From Pyrinomonadaceae bacterium (GTDB lineage Bacteria > Acidobacteriota > Blastocatellia > Pyrinomonadales > Pyrinomonadaceae), in contig JABDKD010000134.1 of NCBI GenBank assembly GCA_013003215.1, positions 22,247-86,246 of the forward strand: 64,000 nucleotides of DNA. Reading direction: 5' to 3'. Positions within the stretch are counted from its first letter, which is position 1. Every line of letters starts with the position of its first letter. Below are positions 17,006 through 26,178 of this stretch, piece after piece. The translations under genes were made by a program, and so were the position numbers. The notes below the pieces were generated by a model. It made no database searches and had not been told where the DNA came from. It worked only from the letters and a program-made list of their open reading frames with translations.

Positions 17006-19432
17006 ATGGCAGCAACAATATCAAGGAAACTATCGAATTCATTTGAAGGCGCCTTGGCTGGCGGTGGCGATCCGGCCACCTCCCCCCTTTATGTCTTTGG
17101 TCCCCTTTTGAAACTGATCGTGATCGCCGGAGTGGCAAAAGTCACATTCGGAGCGACCATCTGGCTGACGGTTTTCACCGTGATCATGGTTTCGGCTATG
17201 TATCGCCAGGTGATGAGTTGGATTACGGACGGCTCGGGAGGAAGCGGTCTTGCAGAAGAAGAGTTTGGCGGCTGGGCTGTAAAAATAAACGCGGGCATCA
17301 CTGTTATTGAATATACGTTGACGTTTCTTGTTTCGATGGCTGCCCTGGTTACCTTTGTCGCCGACCGCGCCTACGAATTCGGGATACCGATAAACGGGGC
17401 ACTGTTTGGCATTCCGAGCGGCTACAAGATTGCGATCGCGATCGGGTTGAGCTTCTTTACCGGCTGGCTGGTGAATCGCGGGCCAAAGGTTTCGGCGAGG
17501 GCCTTTGGTCCAGCCACCGCAGGGGTACTCGGGTTGCTGTGGGTAATGATCTTCGCAACGATCTATCAGTTTGGAATCAACCTGCCTGTTCTTGATTTAC
17601 AGGCTTTCTCAACCGAAGCGGTTAGATATGTAAGCGAGGCGGGAGAGCAAATCGAAACTAGCTTTCTCAATCTGACACTCGGCGGCTACGCGCGGATCCT
17701 TGCGCTGATGACCGGTATCGAGATCTTTGCGAACCTTGTAGCAGCGTACGAAGGAAGAAGAGCGGAGAAGAGTCGAAAGGCGTTCGGAAGTCTGATCATC
17801 ATCATGGGCACAACCGCGTTGACGATGATCATCGTCGGCCCCGCAATTCTTAGAGTTTCCGCTGATACCGTCCTTTCGGAGGTTTCCGTTTTCACACAAA
17901 CGATGAATGCGATCCTGCCGGCCTGGGCTTCTTATCTTGGAACATTGATAGGAATCGCCGTTTTGCTTTCAGCGTGTGCAGCCGCGGCTCAAGGAGTCCA
18001 GAACTTGGCACTTGGATTAAGGTACCGCCATTACATTGCTGCGGATCTTGGTCAGCGAAATAAGTATGATGTTGCCGGAAAACCGGTCTGGATCATGATC
18101 GCAGTAATCGCTGTATGCTTTGTCCTTTTTGGAACACACGAAGAAACATACCTGGCGCTCTACGCTGCGGGCGTATTTATCCTTCTGAGCATGACCGGAT
18201 GGGCAGCATCTAAACGGCTGCTTCGCGAGTTGCGTGAGTCTTTTTCAGTGCTGAAACTGGCCTCCCTTGTCGGGACCATGATCGCTTCAGCACTTACATC
18301 GATCGCTACGGTGATCATATTTGAAGAGCGGTTCTATGAAGGTGCGTGGCTCTATTTTGTACTGATTCCCGCACTTTACGTGATATTTAGCTATTATCGC
18401 GGCCGCCTTGGCAAACCACCGTCAGTTGAAGAACGACTCGGTGCGATCCTTACAATGCAGAAGTACTCGCCAACATCGATGCGCGAGATCAAGCTGGATG
18501 AGATTCCGTTTAAGAAGATAGTTGTACCTCTTGATGGTTCATCGCTTGCAGAACAGGTAATTCCGACTGCAAGGGCATTTGCCCGCGCTTATGGTGCGGA
18601 ACTCGAGTTTGTTGCGGTGGAACCTGAAGAATCAGGAGAAGACATCGAAGTTACAGAGTCGGAAAAAATGGAACACCGGAGCGAGATCAAAAGGTACATA
18701 GGCCTCGTTTCCGATTTGATTACCGGAGACGGGCTGGATGTCGAGGCGCACTACCGGTATGGAGATCCGGCTACCGAGATAAACAGCGTCGCGAATGAGA
18801 CGAATTCGGACCTTATCATCATGTCGACGCGCGGTAAGTTTGATATTTCACAGCTGGTAAGCGCGAGTATGGCGCAGCGCGTTGTTCAGGGCGCATCCGC
18901 ACCGACGCTTCTGATTCGGCCTACCAACAACTGGAGAAGCCGAAGATCAGAGTTCAAGCGAATTCTGATAGCACTCGACGGTTCGGAGGAGGCGGAAATG
19001 GTTCTTCCCTACATCCGGGCGTTTGCGATGAAGTTCAACAGTAGGGTGCTCCTGGTTTCGGTGCCCGAGGGATCCGAATCGGAAGGATATAGCGAAAAAC
19101 TAAAGAAGTATCTGGATTCGATCGCCGAAAACCTAAAAGAGGAAGGCCTCGAGGCGTTTACTCACCATACCGGTTCCGGTCCTGCGAGGACTATTCTGGC
19201 CGTCAGTGAAGACCAGAGGGTCGACCTGATCATGATGGCTTCGCACGGTCGGGGCGGTGTTGTCCGGGCTGAGAAGGTTCCCATCGGAAGTGTAGCGGAG
19301 AAAGTCGTTAAAGAAACGATGTGTCCCGTATTCCTGCTTCCCCTCCATAAAATCGGATCGGTTATAAGGGACAGATCGATTGGAGAACCGGTGGAGGCAG
19401 TTGAGAACACGTCGGAAGACGCTGACAGTTAA
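17006..19432 (+). CDS. APC-family amino acid permease fused to two universal stress domains
   Basis: An 808-residue inner-membrane protein. Residues 1-460 contain about 12 hydrophobic helices in an APC-superfamily layout. The C-terminal third holds two tandem UspA domains: one starting FKKIVVPLDGSS (about 508) and ending DLIIMSTRG, the other starting FKRILIALDGSE (about 651) and ending MMASHGRGG. The GSVAEKVV phosphate-binding stretch is present in the second, suggesting ATP binding there. APC-USP fusions are known; the Usp part may link transport to nucleotide level. The substrate is unknown. No ribosome site is visible because the lpxD terminator lies immediately upstream. Confidence 0.87.
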   Translation: MAATISRKLSNSFEGALAGGGDPATSPLYVFGPLLKLIVIAGVAKVTFGATIWLTVFTVIMVSAMYRQVMSWITDGSGGSGLAEEEFGGWAVKINAGITVIEYTLTFLVSMAALVTFVADRAYEFGIPINGALFGIPSGYKIAIAIGLSFFTGWLVNRGPKVSARAFGPATAGVLGLLWVMIFATIYQFGINLPVLDLQAFSTEAVRYVSEAGEQIETSFLNLTLGGYARILALMTGIEIFANLVAAYEGRRAEKSRKAFGSLIIIMGTTALTMIIVGPAILRVSADTVLSEVSVFTQTMNAILPAWASYLGTLIGIAVLLSACAAAAQGVQNLALGLRYRHYIAADLGQRNKYDVAGKPVWIMIAVIAVCFVLFGTHEETYLALYAAGVFILLSMTGWAASKRLLRELRESFSVLKLASLVGTMIASALTSIATVIIFEERFYEGAWLYFVLIPALYVIFSYYRGRLGKPPSVEERLGAILTMQKYSPTSMREIKLDEIPFKKIVVPLDGSSLAEQVIPTARAFARAYGAELEFVAVEPEESGEDIEVTESEKMEHRSEIKRYIGLVSDLITGDGLDVEAHYRYGDPATEINSVANETNSDLIIMSTRGKFDISQLVSASMAQRVVQGASAPTLLIRPTNNWRSRRSEFKRILIALDGSEEAEMVLPYIRAFAMKFNSRVLLVSVPEGSESEGYSEKLKKYLDSIAENLKEEGLEAFTHHTGSGPARTILAVSEDQRVDLIMMASHGRGGVVRAEKVPIGSVAEKVVKETMCPVFLLPLHKIGSVIRDRSIGEPVEAVENTSEDADS

Positions 19433-20583
19433 TGGGGGTCTAAAATAGCAGCGATTTCGAGTGAAGCATTCTCAGTCGCGTTTTTCGATCCAAGCAAATC
19501 GGAGATTTTTGCCGCTGATTTTCTGAGGCGTTGATTGGTTTCAGGCTCCAGGAGCCTTACCAACTCTTCGCATAAGGAATCGGCGGTAAAGTCGTTTTGA
19601 ATCAGTTCCTTGAAAACAGGCTCCCCAGCAATCAGGTTCGCCAGGCCAAACTGCCGTATAGGTACGATTTGCTTAAACATTGCGTAATTCAGCCCAGATG
19701 TTTTGTAAACAATAACCTGCGGTGTACCTATGAGCGCAGTTTCAAGGGTTGCTGTCCCGCTCGCGACCACAGCCACATCAGCGGCGTTGAGCACATCGCA
19801 AGTCTTGTCCCGGACTATTCTAAATTTTGAAGTTCCCTCGGGCCACTCGTGCGAAATCACCTTTTTTACCTCATCGGCTGACCTGCTCCTGGCCAAAGCG
19901 ACGATGAAATCCACGGAACCGATCCGATCATTCAATAAGCGAACCCCCTTTACCATCTCGGGAAAATTTCTCTCGATCTCTTTACGTCTGCTTCCGGGAA
20001 GCAATGCGATCACCCGAGAACCTTCGTGAATTCCCTGTGCTTCTAAAAACTCACTTTTCGGCTGGGTTGGATTGACCACGCCTGCCAGCGGATGGCCAAC
20101 ATATGACACGTGTGTAACACCGCGCGACGCATACCATTCCTTTTCAAATGGAAGAATAGTGAGGAGTCTGTCAACATATCGGTCGATCGTCGTCACCCGG
20201 TACGATCTCCATGCCCAAAGCTGCGGTGAGATGTAGTAGACAATCTTAAAGCCCTTTTTTTTCAGTCGTTTAGCAAGCTTCAGATTAAACTCCGGAAAAT
20301 CGACCAAGACCACAAGATCTGGCTTATTACTCTCCGCCGCTGCAACGAGTTTCTTCATCACCCCCAGGAACATAGGTACCGATTTGGCAACCTCAATGAT
20401 TCCGAATATCCCAAAGTCATCCGAATGCACAACAGATTCAACTCCCTCATCGCGCATCCGCTGTCCCGTAGCGCCAAAGAACCGAAAATCCCCGTGCTTC
20501 TTGAGCGATCGCACTAGCTCCGCAGCATGCTTATCGCCCGAATCTTCTCCTGAGACAATCAATATGGTTTTGGTTTTGGTCAA
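19429..20583 (-). CDS. lpxB: Lipid-A-disaccharide synthase
   Basis: A 384-residue GT19 glycosyltransferase that joins UDP-2,3-diacylglucosamine to lipid X to form the lipid A disaccharide at the inner membrane. Family landmarks are the N-terminal ILIVSGEDSGDKHAA (E. coli reads AGEASGD), DFPEFNLKLAKRLK, YYISPQLWAWR and LLPGSRRKEI. It overlaps the end of the APC-USP gene by 4 bp on the opposite strand. It has no lpxA or lpxK neighbour. Confidence 0.93.
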   Translation of the reverse strand: MTKTKTILIVSGEDSGDKHAAELVRSLKKHGDFRFFGATGQRMRDEGVESVVHSDDFGIFGIIEVAKSVPMFLGVMKKLVAAAESNKPDLVVLVDFPEFNLKLAKRLKKKGFKIVYYISPQLWAWRSYRVTTIDRYVDRLLTILPFEKEWYASRGVTHVSYVGHPLAGVVNPTQPKSEFLEAQGIHEGSRVIALLPGSRRKEIERNFPEMVKGVRLLNDRIGSVDFIVALARSRSADEVKKVISHEWPEGTSKFRIVRDKTCDVLNAADVAVVASGTATLETALIGTPQVIVYKTSGLNYAMFKQIVPIRQFGLANLIAGEPVFKELIQNDFTADSLCEELVRLLEPETNQRLRKSAAKISDLLGSKNATENASLEIAAILDPH

Positions 20584-20723
20584 TTAATACTTCCTTTCGG
20601 ATTCTGATGGATAAGAATATGCATAAATCCTCTCCATCTAGCAACATGAGTCAACCTTTTCCCCGTACATACGCATCTTATGCCTTGATTCCTGTTTGAA
20701 CCGAAATACGACCTTTTTCGCGC

Positions 20724-20752
20724 TTGCAAGCGTGCAATATTAGGCATAGAAT
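20724..20752 (+). promoter_or_regulatory. Candidate sigma-70-type promoter
   Basis: Ttgcaa (20724-20729), a 17-bp spacer and tagaat (20747-20752), about 85 bp upstream of the propeller gene's start. The same tagaat -10 occurs in a well-spaced element before the M48 protease gene. Identified by eye only. Confidence 0.4.
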
Positions 20753-20838
20753 GAATTCTTTTGTCCCCAAGAATCTGGGAAAGACCCCATAAATCGAAGA
20801 TAGAATTTTCAGTTCGAGATTCGATCGGAGGAGATTTA

Positions 20839-23367
20839 GTGATAAACCGTTTCTTCATAATATTCATTGCCGTCATGCTATCCGGCTCGTTGTTTCAGTA
20901 TCCCGCACAGGTTGACGCTGTTGTAGGACAGATAACACGAACAAACAGCAATTCGTTTGCCGGCGGAATAAGCAGCGACGGACGACTTGTCGTTTTTGAG
21001 TCCAACGCAGATGTTGCGACAGAAAACCCTAGGAATGCCGACCGCAATAACGAGATCTTTATCTTTGATTACGCGCAGCGGCGGATTTTTCAAATAACGG
21101 ACACTCAATCCGCATTGCGTGATCCTGACGGGCCGGTCCTACCAAGTAACACCGTAGTCCAAATAGTCAATGTAAAGCCCGCATTTAGCGCAGACGGCAG
21201 ATGGATCGCATTCGGTTCGAATGCAACTACTTCTGAATCCGGTTCCCCGGTCGACGGTACGAATCCCGGAAGTTTTAACGCGAACGATTTTTCAACCTTC
21301 GATCTCGGCGATCCCGATGATCCGGACGACGATGAGGTCGACAACCCGCTTCTCATGGACGGCAATACTGAAATGTGGTTGTACCAGGTGCCTGCGGTAA
21401 CACCGGTCGATATGTCGCTCGGTGACGAAATCCCTCTTGTTGATCTTGCTGCCGGCACTTTCACACAGGTGACAAATACACCGGCTGATATACCGGCAAT
21501 GCCGGGCACAACGTTTGTTGCGCCTTTTGTCTCTTCGGATAACAGGATTCCAAGTATAAGCGACGATGGAAACCTGACAGCATTTATATCGAACAGGAAT
21601 CTTGTCGGAACAGGAAATGAAGCCCCCGAAGATAACCCTGAAATATTCGTTTATTCCCGAACGGGAACCACGATTTCCCAAGTCACCCAAACCCCTCGAG
21701 GTGGAATCGGATCACCGATATCGAACAATGTTCCGACTATTGCCGGAGACGGATCCCGTGTGATGTTTTCGAGTAACGGTGACAACCCGATAATTGGCAT
21801 GACTGGTGGCGATAATGCCGATGCAAATAGAGAGGTGTTCTTCACTGACCTCGACGCAACAGGTGCCCCAACAGGAACGAAGAAGCAGATTACGGTCACT
21901 ACACCGACTAATCCGGGTGAAACCGTAAATGCGGTCGGATTTGGACGGCGTATGAGCAGGGACGGCAATTTGATCGCTTTTGATTCCTACGCAGATTTGA
22001 CGAATGAGCATTCCGGCTCGAATCAACCCGGATTCGGTACTTTTCTTTATGATGTAACCGCGGATTCGTTCCGGCGACTTGGCGCGCGGAGCGACGCCGA
22101 TGATCAGGCTTCGGGTGGGGACATCGAGAGATTTCCCGGTTTTACGGATTACGTGGCTGGAGTACCACAGTCAATCGTAATGGAAACGCGCATGAATATT
22201 GCGCCGGATGGAACAATCCCATCTGATCCTGAAATGGGACTTAACAATGAGATAAACCGCCCGGCACAACTTTACAGATACCCGCTGAATGTTCCTGAGG
22301 AGTCGGCGACATTTACAAGAATTTCGAAGCTTCCGTCCCCACCGTTTCAACTGGGCACGATACTCGCGTTTCCGAGTGACTCTTCGAAGAGGATCGCTTT
22401 CAACCTGCCGGGTTCGGAAATCGGTACCGGAAACTCAGATCTTACGAGTGAGGTTTATTATTTGCTGCTGCCGAATGTCACCCGCGAATCGCCCGCTTCA
22501 TTCAGGTATTCATCCGGTGCGACAAAAATCCCGCTCCAGAATGAACCACTTGAAGAACCGACAAAGTTAAGTAGTAAAGTTTCCAGTGCGAACCCCAAGG
22601 GCAAACCTCAATTGGGCGGAACGCCGACCCCGACACCGACACCGACGCCGACTCCCTTGCCTTCGACACCTCCCGCGAAGCAGGGCCTTTCGAGGGGAAT
22701 GCTGGCGTTTCTTGACTACACAGCCGGGATCAATACACCAACTGTTTCCAGAACTGCGGTTGGTTCGGTAAACCGAAGCTTCCCGCTGCCGATCGAACTT
22801 TCGGGTGTAACAATGACGGTTAATGGCGCCGCTGTCGGCCTTAAGCGAGTCGGACAGCGCCAGATCGAGTTTGTTGTTCCAAGGGGTCTCGAACCCAATG
22901 TGGAAGAACCTTATTACCCGGTCGTTATTAATAACAACGGAACCGTCTATCGCGGAAGAATGGCAACCGTTGCGCTGCAGCCCGATATTTTCAGAACGGA
23001 GTTAAATCCTGAAAATAACCGCGCGAAGGTGTTTAATGTGATCAACCGGCGGTTTACGACGGAACCATTTGACGTTCAGACCATTCGGAGAAGAGGGCAC
23101 CTATTGACCCCAACTATACTCCGCATGTATGTAACGGGTGTGAGAGACGCGCCCTCAGCAAACGGAACGGTCAGGATTGGAGAGATATTGACCAGTGATT
23201 TGTCTGACGCAGTCGAGGTGGAACCCGGTGTTTATACCATGGACTTTACTCTGACTCCTGAGATGGAAGGTGCCGGAGACGGACCGTTGGTGCTTCAGTT
23301 CCTTACGCCCGTCGGCTCATTCTTTAGTCGCCTAGACGCAGATGCACCGCGTATCAGAATATTGTGA
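20839..23367 (+). CDS. Secreted TolB-like beta-propeller protein with C-terminal Ig-like domain
   Basis: An 842-residue protein. The GTG start at 20839 was chosen because GGAGGAG lies 6 bp upstream and a signal peptide follows (FFIIFIAVMLSGSLFQYPAQVDA). Residues 30-530 hold propeller blades with TolB/PD40-like phrases such as RLVVFESNAD, RWIAFGSNAT and LTAFISNRN. A Thr-Pro repeat linker (near 22620-22665) leads to a beta-rich domain with GQRQIEFVVPRGL, resembling the TIGR03437 module common in Solibacter and other Acidobacteriota. It is likely exported or on the cell surface; its function is unknown. A good terminator follows. Confidence 0.82.
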   Translation: MINRFFIIFIAVMLSGSLFQYPAQVDAVVGQITRTNSNSFAGGISSDGRLVVFESNADVATENPRNADRNNEIFIFDYAQRRIFQITDTQSALRDPDGPVLPSNTVVQIVNVKPAFSADGRWIAFGSNATTSESGSPVDGTNPGSFNANDFSTFDLGDPDDPDDDEVDNPLLMDGNTEMWLYQVPAVTPVDMSLGDEIPLVDLAAGTFTQVTNTPADIPAMPGTTFVAPFVSSDNRIPSISDDGNLTAFISNRNLVGTGNEAPEDNPEIFVYSRTGTTISQVTQTPRGGIGSPISNNVPTIAGDGSRVMFSSNGDNPIIGMTGGDNADANREVFFTDLDATGAPTGTKKQITVTTPTNPGETVNAVGFGRRMSRDGNLIAFDSYADLTNEHSGSNQPGFGTFLYDVTADSFRRLGARSDADDQASGGDIERFPGFTDYVAGVPQSIVMETRMNIAPDGTIPSDPEMGLNNEINRPAQLYRYPLNVPEESATFTRISKLPSPPFQLGTILAFPSDSSKRIAFNLPGSEIGTGNSDLTSEVYYLLLPNVTRESPASFRYSSGATKIPLQNEPLEEPTKLSSKVSSANPKGKPQLGGTPTPTPTPTPTPLPSTPPAKQGLSRGMLAFLDYTAGINTPTVSRTAVGSVNRSFPLPIELSGVTMTVNGAAVGLKRVGQRQIEFVVPRGLEPNVEEPYYPVVINNNGTVYRGRMATVALQPDIFRTELNPENNRAKVFNVINRRFTTEPFDVQTIRRRGHLLTPTILRMYVTGVRDAPSANGTVRIGEILTSDLSDAVEVEPGVYTMDFTLTPEMEGAGDGPLVLQFLTPVGSFFSRLDADAPRIRIL

Positions 23368-23389
23368 CGAATTTAGAGAAATTGGATCG

Positions 23390-23428
23390 AAGAGCCGGGT
23401 CATTGCTGATCTCGGCTCTTCTTTTTTG
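23390..23428 (+). terminator. Rho-independent terminator after the propeller gene
   Basis: Aagagccg (23390-23397) pairs with cggctctt (23413-23420), followed by cttttttg. Confidence 0.85.
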
Positions 23429-23452
23429 CACTTAGAGTTAAAGGCGTGATTC

Positions 23453-23481
23453 TTGATAATCAGGTGCCCGTGTAATATCCT
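23453..23481 (+). promoter_or_regulatory. Candidate promoter of ilvE
   Basis: Ttgata (23453-23458) and tatcct (23476-23481) with a 17-bp spacer. This leaves a leader of about 95 bases before ilvE, in which I see no T-box or leader-peptide pattern. Confidence 0.35.
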
Positions 23482-23581
23482 ATGGGTTCGCAAAAATGCC
23501 TTTTTACCGCACTTTTTGAGAAGATCTGATCAGATTGCAGCTTAATCATTCAGTAAAATTATATTTGGAAGAGGAATAATA

Positions 23582-24583
23582 ATGTCCAGTAAAGACGTGA
23601 ATACAATGAAGATATCCCCGAAAGTTTGGCATAACGGAAAGCTGATCGACTGGGAAGACGCCCGTGTACACGTGATGACCCACGCGATCCATTACGGCTC
23701 GAGCGTATTTGAAGGCATCAGGTGTTATAACACGGACAACGGCCCGGCCGTTTTTAGACTTGATGAGCACATGCGCAGGCTTATCAACTCAGCAAAGATC
23801 TACCGGATGGACATCGATCTTACGGCGGACGACTTCTCGTGCGGAGCTGTCGAATTGATTGGTGCAAGCGGTCTTGATGAGTGTTATATAAGGCCGGTGA
23901 TTTTTCGCGGCCTCGATGAAGAGAATCCGGCGTTTGGCGTGAACCCATTTCCCAACCCGCTTGAGGCCTATATCGCGGTATGGCAATGGGGCAAGTATCT
24001 TGGTGAAGAGGCTCTGGAAAATGGTATCGATGTTTGTGTTTCGAGTTGGACGCGTTTTACGTCGAATGCGCTGCCGGCAATGGCCAAGGCCGGTGCGAAC
24101 TACATGAACTCGCAGCTAATCAAGATGGAAGCGCTTCTGGCCGGCTATTCAGAGGGCATCGCACTCGATGACCGGGGCTATGTTTCCGAGGGATCGGGCG
24201 AGAATTTGTTCCTTGTAAACAATGGAAAGCTTATTACGCCACCGCTGGGAGCTTCAATACTTCCAGGCATAACCAGGGATTCGGTAATTGAGATTGGCAG
24301 AGAGCTCGGAATTGAAGTTGTAGAAACGACGGTTCAACGTGCTGCCTTGTACCTGGCAGATGAACTGTTCTTTACGGGAACGGCAGCGGAGATCACTCCG
24401 ATCAGATCTGTTGACAAGATAACCGTCGGCCAAGGGAAACGCGGCCCGATTACGGAAAAACTGCAGGAAGAGTTTTTCAAGGTAATCCGTGGACAGAGGC
24501 CTGCACCCGGTGGAGCCGATTGGCTTACTTATGTGAACGAGGCCGCCGAAAAAAAGTCGGCAGCCGGGACTAGCTGTAGTTGA
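23582..24583 (+). CDS. ilvE: Branched-chain amino acid aminotransferase
   Basis: A 333-residue PLP enzyme of fold class IV that transfers the amino group between Val, Leu or Ile and 2-oxoglutarate. It resembles E. coli IlvE: VMTHAIHYGSSVFEGIRCY near 31-49, PLP-binding Lys169 in AMAKAGANY, and GYVSEGSGENLF followed by LPGITRDS. GGAAGAGGA lies just upstream of the ATG. The C-terminus has a short extra tail ending in TSCS. It is monocistronic between two terminators. It can serve biosynthesis or the first step of branched-chain degradation, which fits the enoyl-CoA hydratases and carboxylase further along the window. Confidence 0.94.
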   Translation: MSSKDVNTMKISPKVWHNGKLIDWEDARVHVMTHAIHYGSSVFEGIRCYNTDNGPAVFRLDEHMRRLINSAKIYRMDIDLTADDFSCGAVELIGASGLDECYIRPVIFRGLDEENPAFGVNPFPNPLEAYIAVWQWGKYLGEEALENGIDVCVSSWTRFTSNALPAMAKAGANYMNSQLIKMEALLAGYSEGIALDDRGYVSEGSGENLFLVNNGKLITPPLGASILPGITRDSVIEIGRELGIEVVETTVQRAALYLADELFFTGTAAEITPIRSVDKITVGQGKRGPITEKLQEEFFKVIRGQRPAPGGADWLTYVNEAAEKKSAAGTSCS

Positions 24584-24612
24584 GCTTACCCCCGGTGCAC
24601 GCTAGTTTTGAG

Positions 24613-24638
24613 ACGGGCCTCTGCAGGCCCGTTTTTTT
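24613..24638 (+). terminator. Rho-independent terminator after ilvE
   Basis: Acgggcct pairs perfectly with aggcccgt around loop ctgc, followed by seven T. Confidence 0.92.
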
Positions 24639-24666
24639 GTCGAAACGAATGGGCGTAAAACCTTAA

Positions 24667-26178
24667 GTGACATCAATTCGAAAATACGCAATCGGAATAG
24701 CCGTCTTCTTTTCTGGAGCGGTTGTAATGATTTACGAAATCGTCGGCTCCCGTGTCATCGCTCCATATATCGGCACTTCTACCTATACGTGGACAAGTTT
24801 GATCGGAATTATTCTCGCTGCACTGAGCCTCGGTTACTGGCTTGGGGGCCGTTGGGCCGACCGAAACCCAAAAGTTTCCGTATTGGCCAGTGCCATATTT
24901 TTTGCCGCCGGTTTGATTTCTCTGACCGTTCTTATCAAAGAACCTGTACTTTCGGTTATTTCAGGAAGAGGATTGCCGGTTGAGGTTTCCTCATTAATAG
25001 CTGCAACACTCCTGTTCGCACCGGCAAGCGTTTTCCTGGGATTCGTTCCCCCTTACGCCGTCCGCCTTTCGGTCACAAGTATTGAAACCAGTGGAGTTAC
25101 GGTTGGGCGCCTTTATGCGCTTTCAACGATCGGAAGCATAGCGGGAACCTTTTCGGCCGGTTTCTTCCTGATACCGTTCCTGGGAACCGGCAGAACTCTT
25201 TACTTATTGGCGGGCGTGCTGTTCCTCTTGTCTGCGTTGCTCGCTCCATTCTCGGTAAGGCCGTCACGCATTGCTCTGATCGTGGTGTTTTTCCTCGGCG
25301 TGGCCCTGACCGAAGGAAGTCGATTTATGATCGGCTCGATGTCCAACTATCATGACATCGACACTCAATACAGCAGGGTTCGGGTCTTTGATACGGCAAA
25401 GAACGGCCGCCCGTTGCGGGCGATGGCAATTGATCCTTACATCTATCAAACTTCGATGTATTTGGATACCGGTGAATCCGGCGCAAGGTATCTGCAGTAC
25501 TACGGTCTCGCTGAGTTGTTCAGAGGGGTTCCCGATAGATCGCTGATGATAGGCGGGGCCGGATATGGTTACCCTAAGAAGTATCTAGGTGATTATCCCA
25601 ATGCCAGTATCGATATAGTTGAAATAGATCCCGGCATGACGAGGATAGCCAAACTCCACTTCGGTTTGAAAGAGAACACCAGACTCCGAACAATTCACAT
25701 GGACGGGAGAGCATTTCTCAACCAATCCGGCTCAGCTGTTTATGACGCCGTATATCTCGACGCGTTTACCTCGCTGTTCAGTATTCCGTTTCAACTGACT
25801 ACAGTTGAAGCCGTAATTGAAATCAAGCGGGCTTTGAAGCCCGACGGAATTGTACTCGTGAATCTAGGGACCTCGATTAAAGGCAAAGGCAGTTTGTTTT
25901 TGAATGCGCAGGTCGCAACCTATAAGAAAGTTTTTCCTTACGTCAAGATATTTCAAACCGACCCCGCAAAACCTCCCGAAAAGGTCCAGAATGTTGTTCT
26001 CGTGGCGTGTTCAAAGCCACTTAAGAGAACTGTGCGCGATAGTTCATATGACCTGCTTTTGGATAATGAGATTGTCGAACCTAGAATATCTGCTGAGGTA
26101 TTGACTGACGATTTCGCACCGGTAGAGAGGATGATTTCGTACGCGCAATCTCAGTATTCGAAGGCAGGAAACGACTAG
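24667..26178 (+). CDS. Membrane-anchored spermidine synthase-like protein
   Basis: A 503-residue protein. Residues 1-220 form about seven hydrophobic helices (GAVVMIYEIVGSRVIAPYIG and ALSLGYWLGGRWADR are family phrases). Residues 230-500 are a spermidine synthase-like Rossmann domain: MIGGAGYGYPKKYL, IVEIDPGMTRIAK and YDAVYLDAF, matching the SAM/dcSAM fold. Such fused proteins are widespread, but most have not been shown to make polyamines; the missing canonical GGGDG motif (here GGAGYG) argues for caution. The start is a GTG 28 bp after the ilvE terminator. The 3' end overlaps lptD by 4 bp on the opposite strand. Confidence 0.82.
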   Translation: MTSIRKYAIGIAVFFSGAVVMIYEIVGSRVIAPYIGTSTYTWTSLIGIILAALSLGYWLGGRWADRNPKVSVLASAIFFAAGLISLTVLIKEPVLSVISGRGLPVEVSSLIAATLLFAPASVFLGFVPPYAVRLSVTSIETSGVTVGRLYALSTIGSIAGTFSAGFFLIPFLGTGRTLYLLAGVLFLLSALLAPFSVRPSRIALIVVFFLGVALTEGSRFMIGSMSNYHDIDTQYSRVRVFDTAKNGRPLRAMAIDPYIYQTSMYLDTGESGARYLQYYGLAELFRGVPDRSLMIGGAGYGYPKKYLGDYPNASIDIVEIDPGMTRIAKLHFGLKENTRLRTIHMDGRAFLNQSGSAVYDAVYLDAFTSLFSIPFQLTTVEAVIEIKRALKPDGIVLVNLGTSIKGKGSLFLNAQVATYKKVFPYVKIFQTDPAKPPEKVQNVVLVACSKPLKRTVRDSSYDLLLDNEIVEPRISAEVLTDDFAPVERMISYAQSQYSKAGND

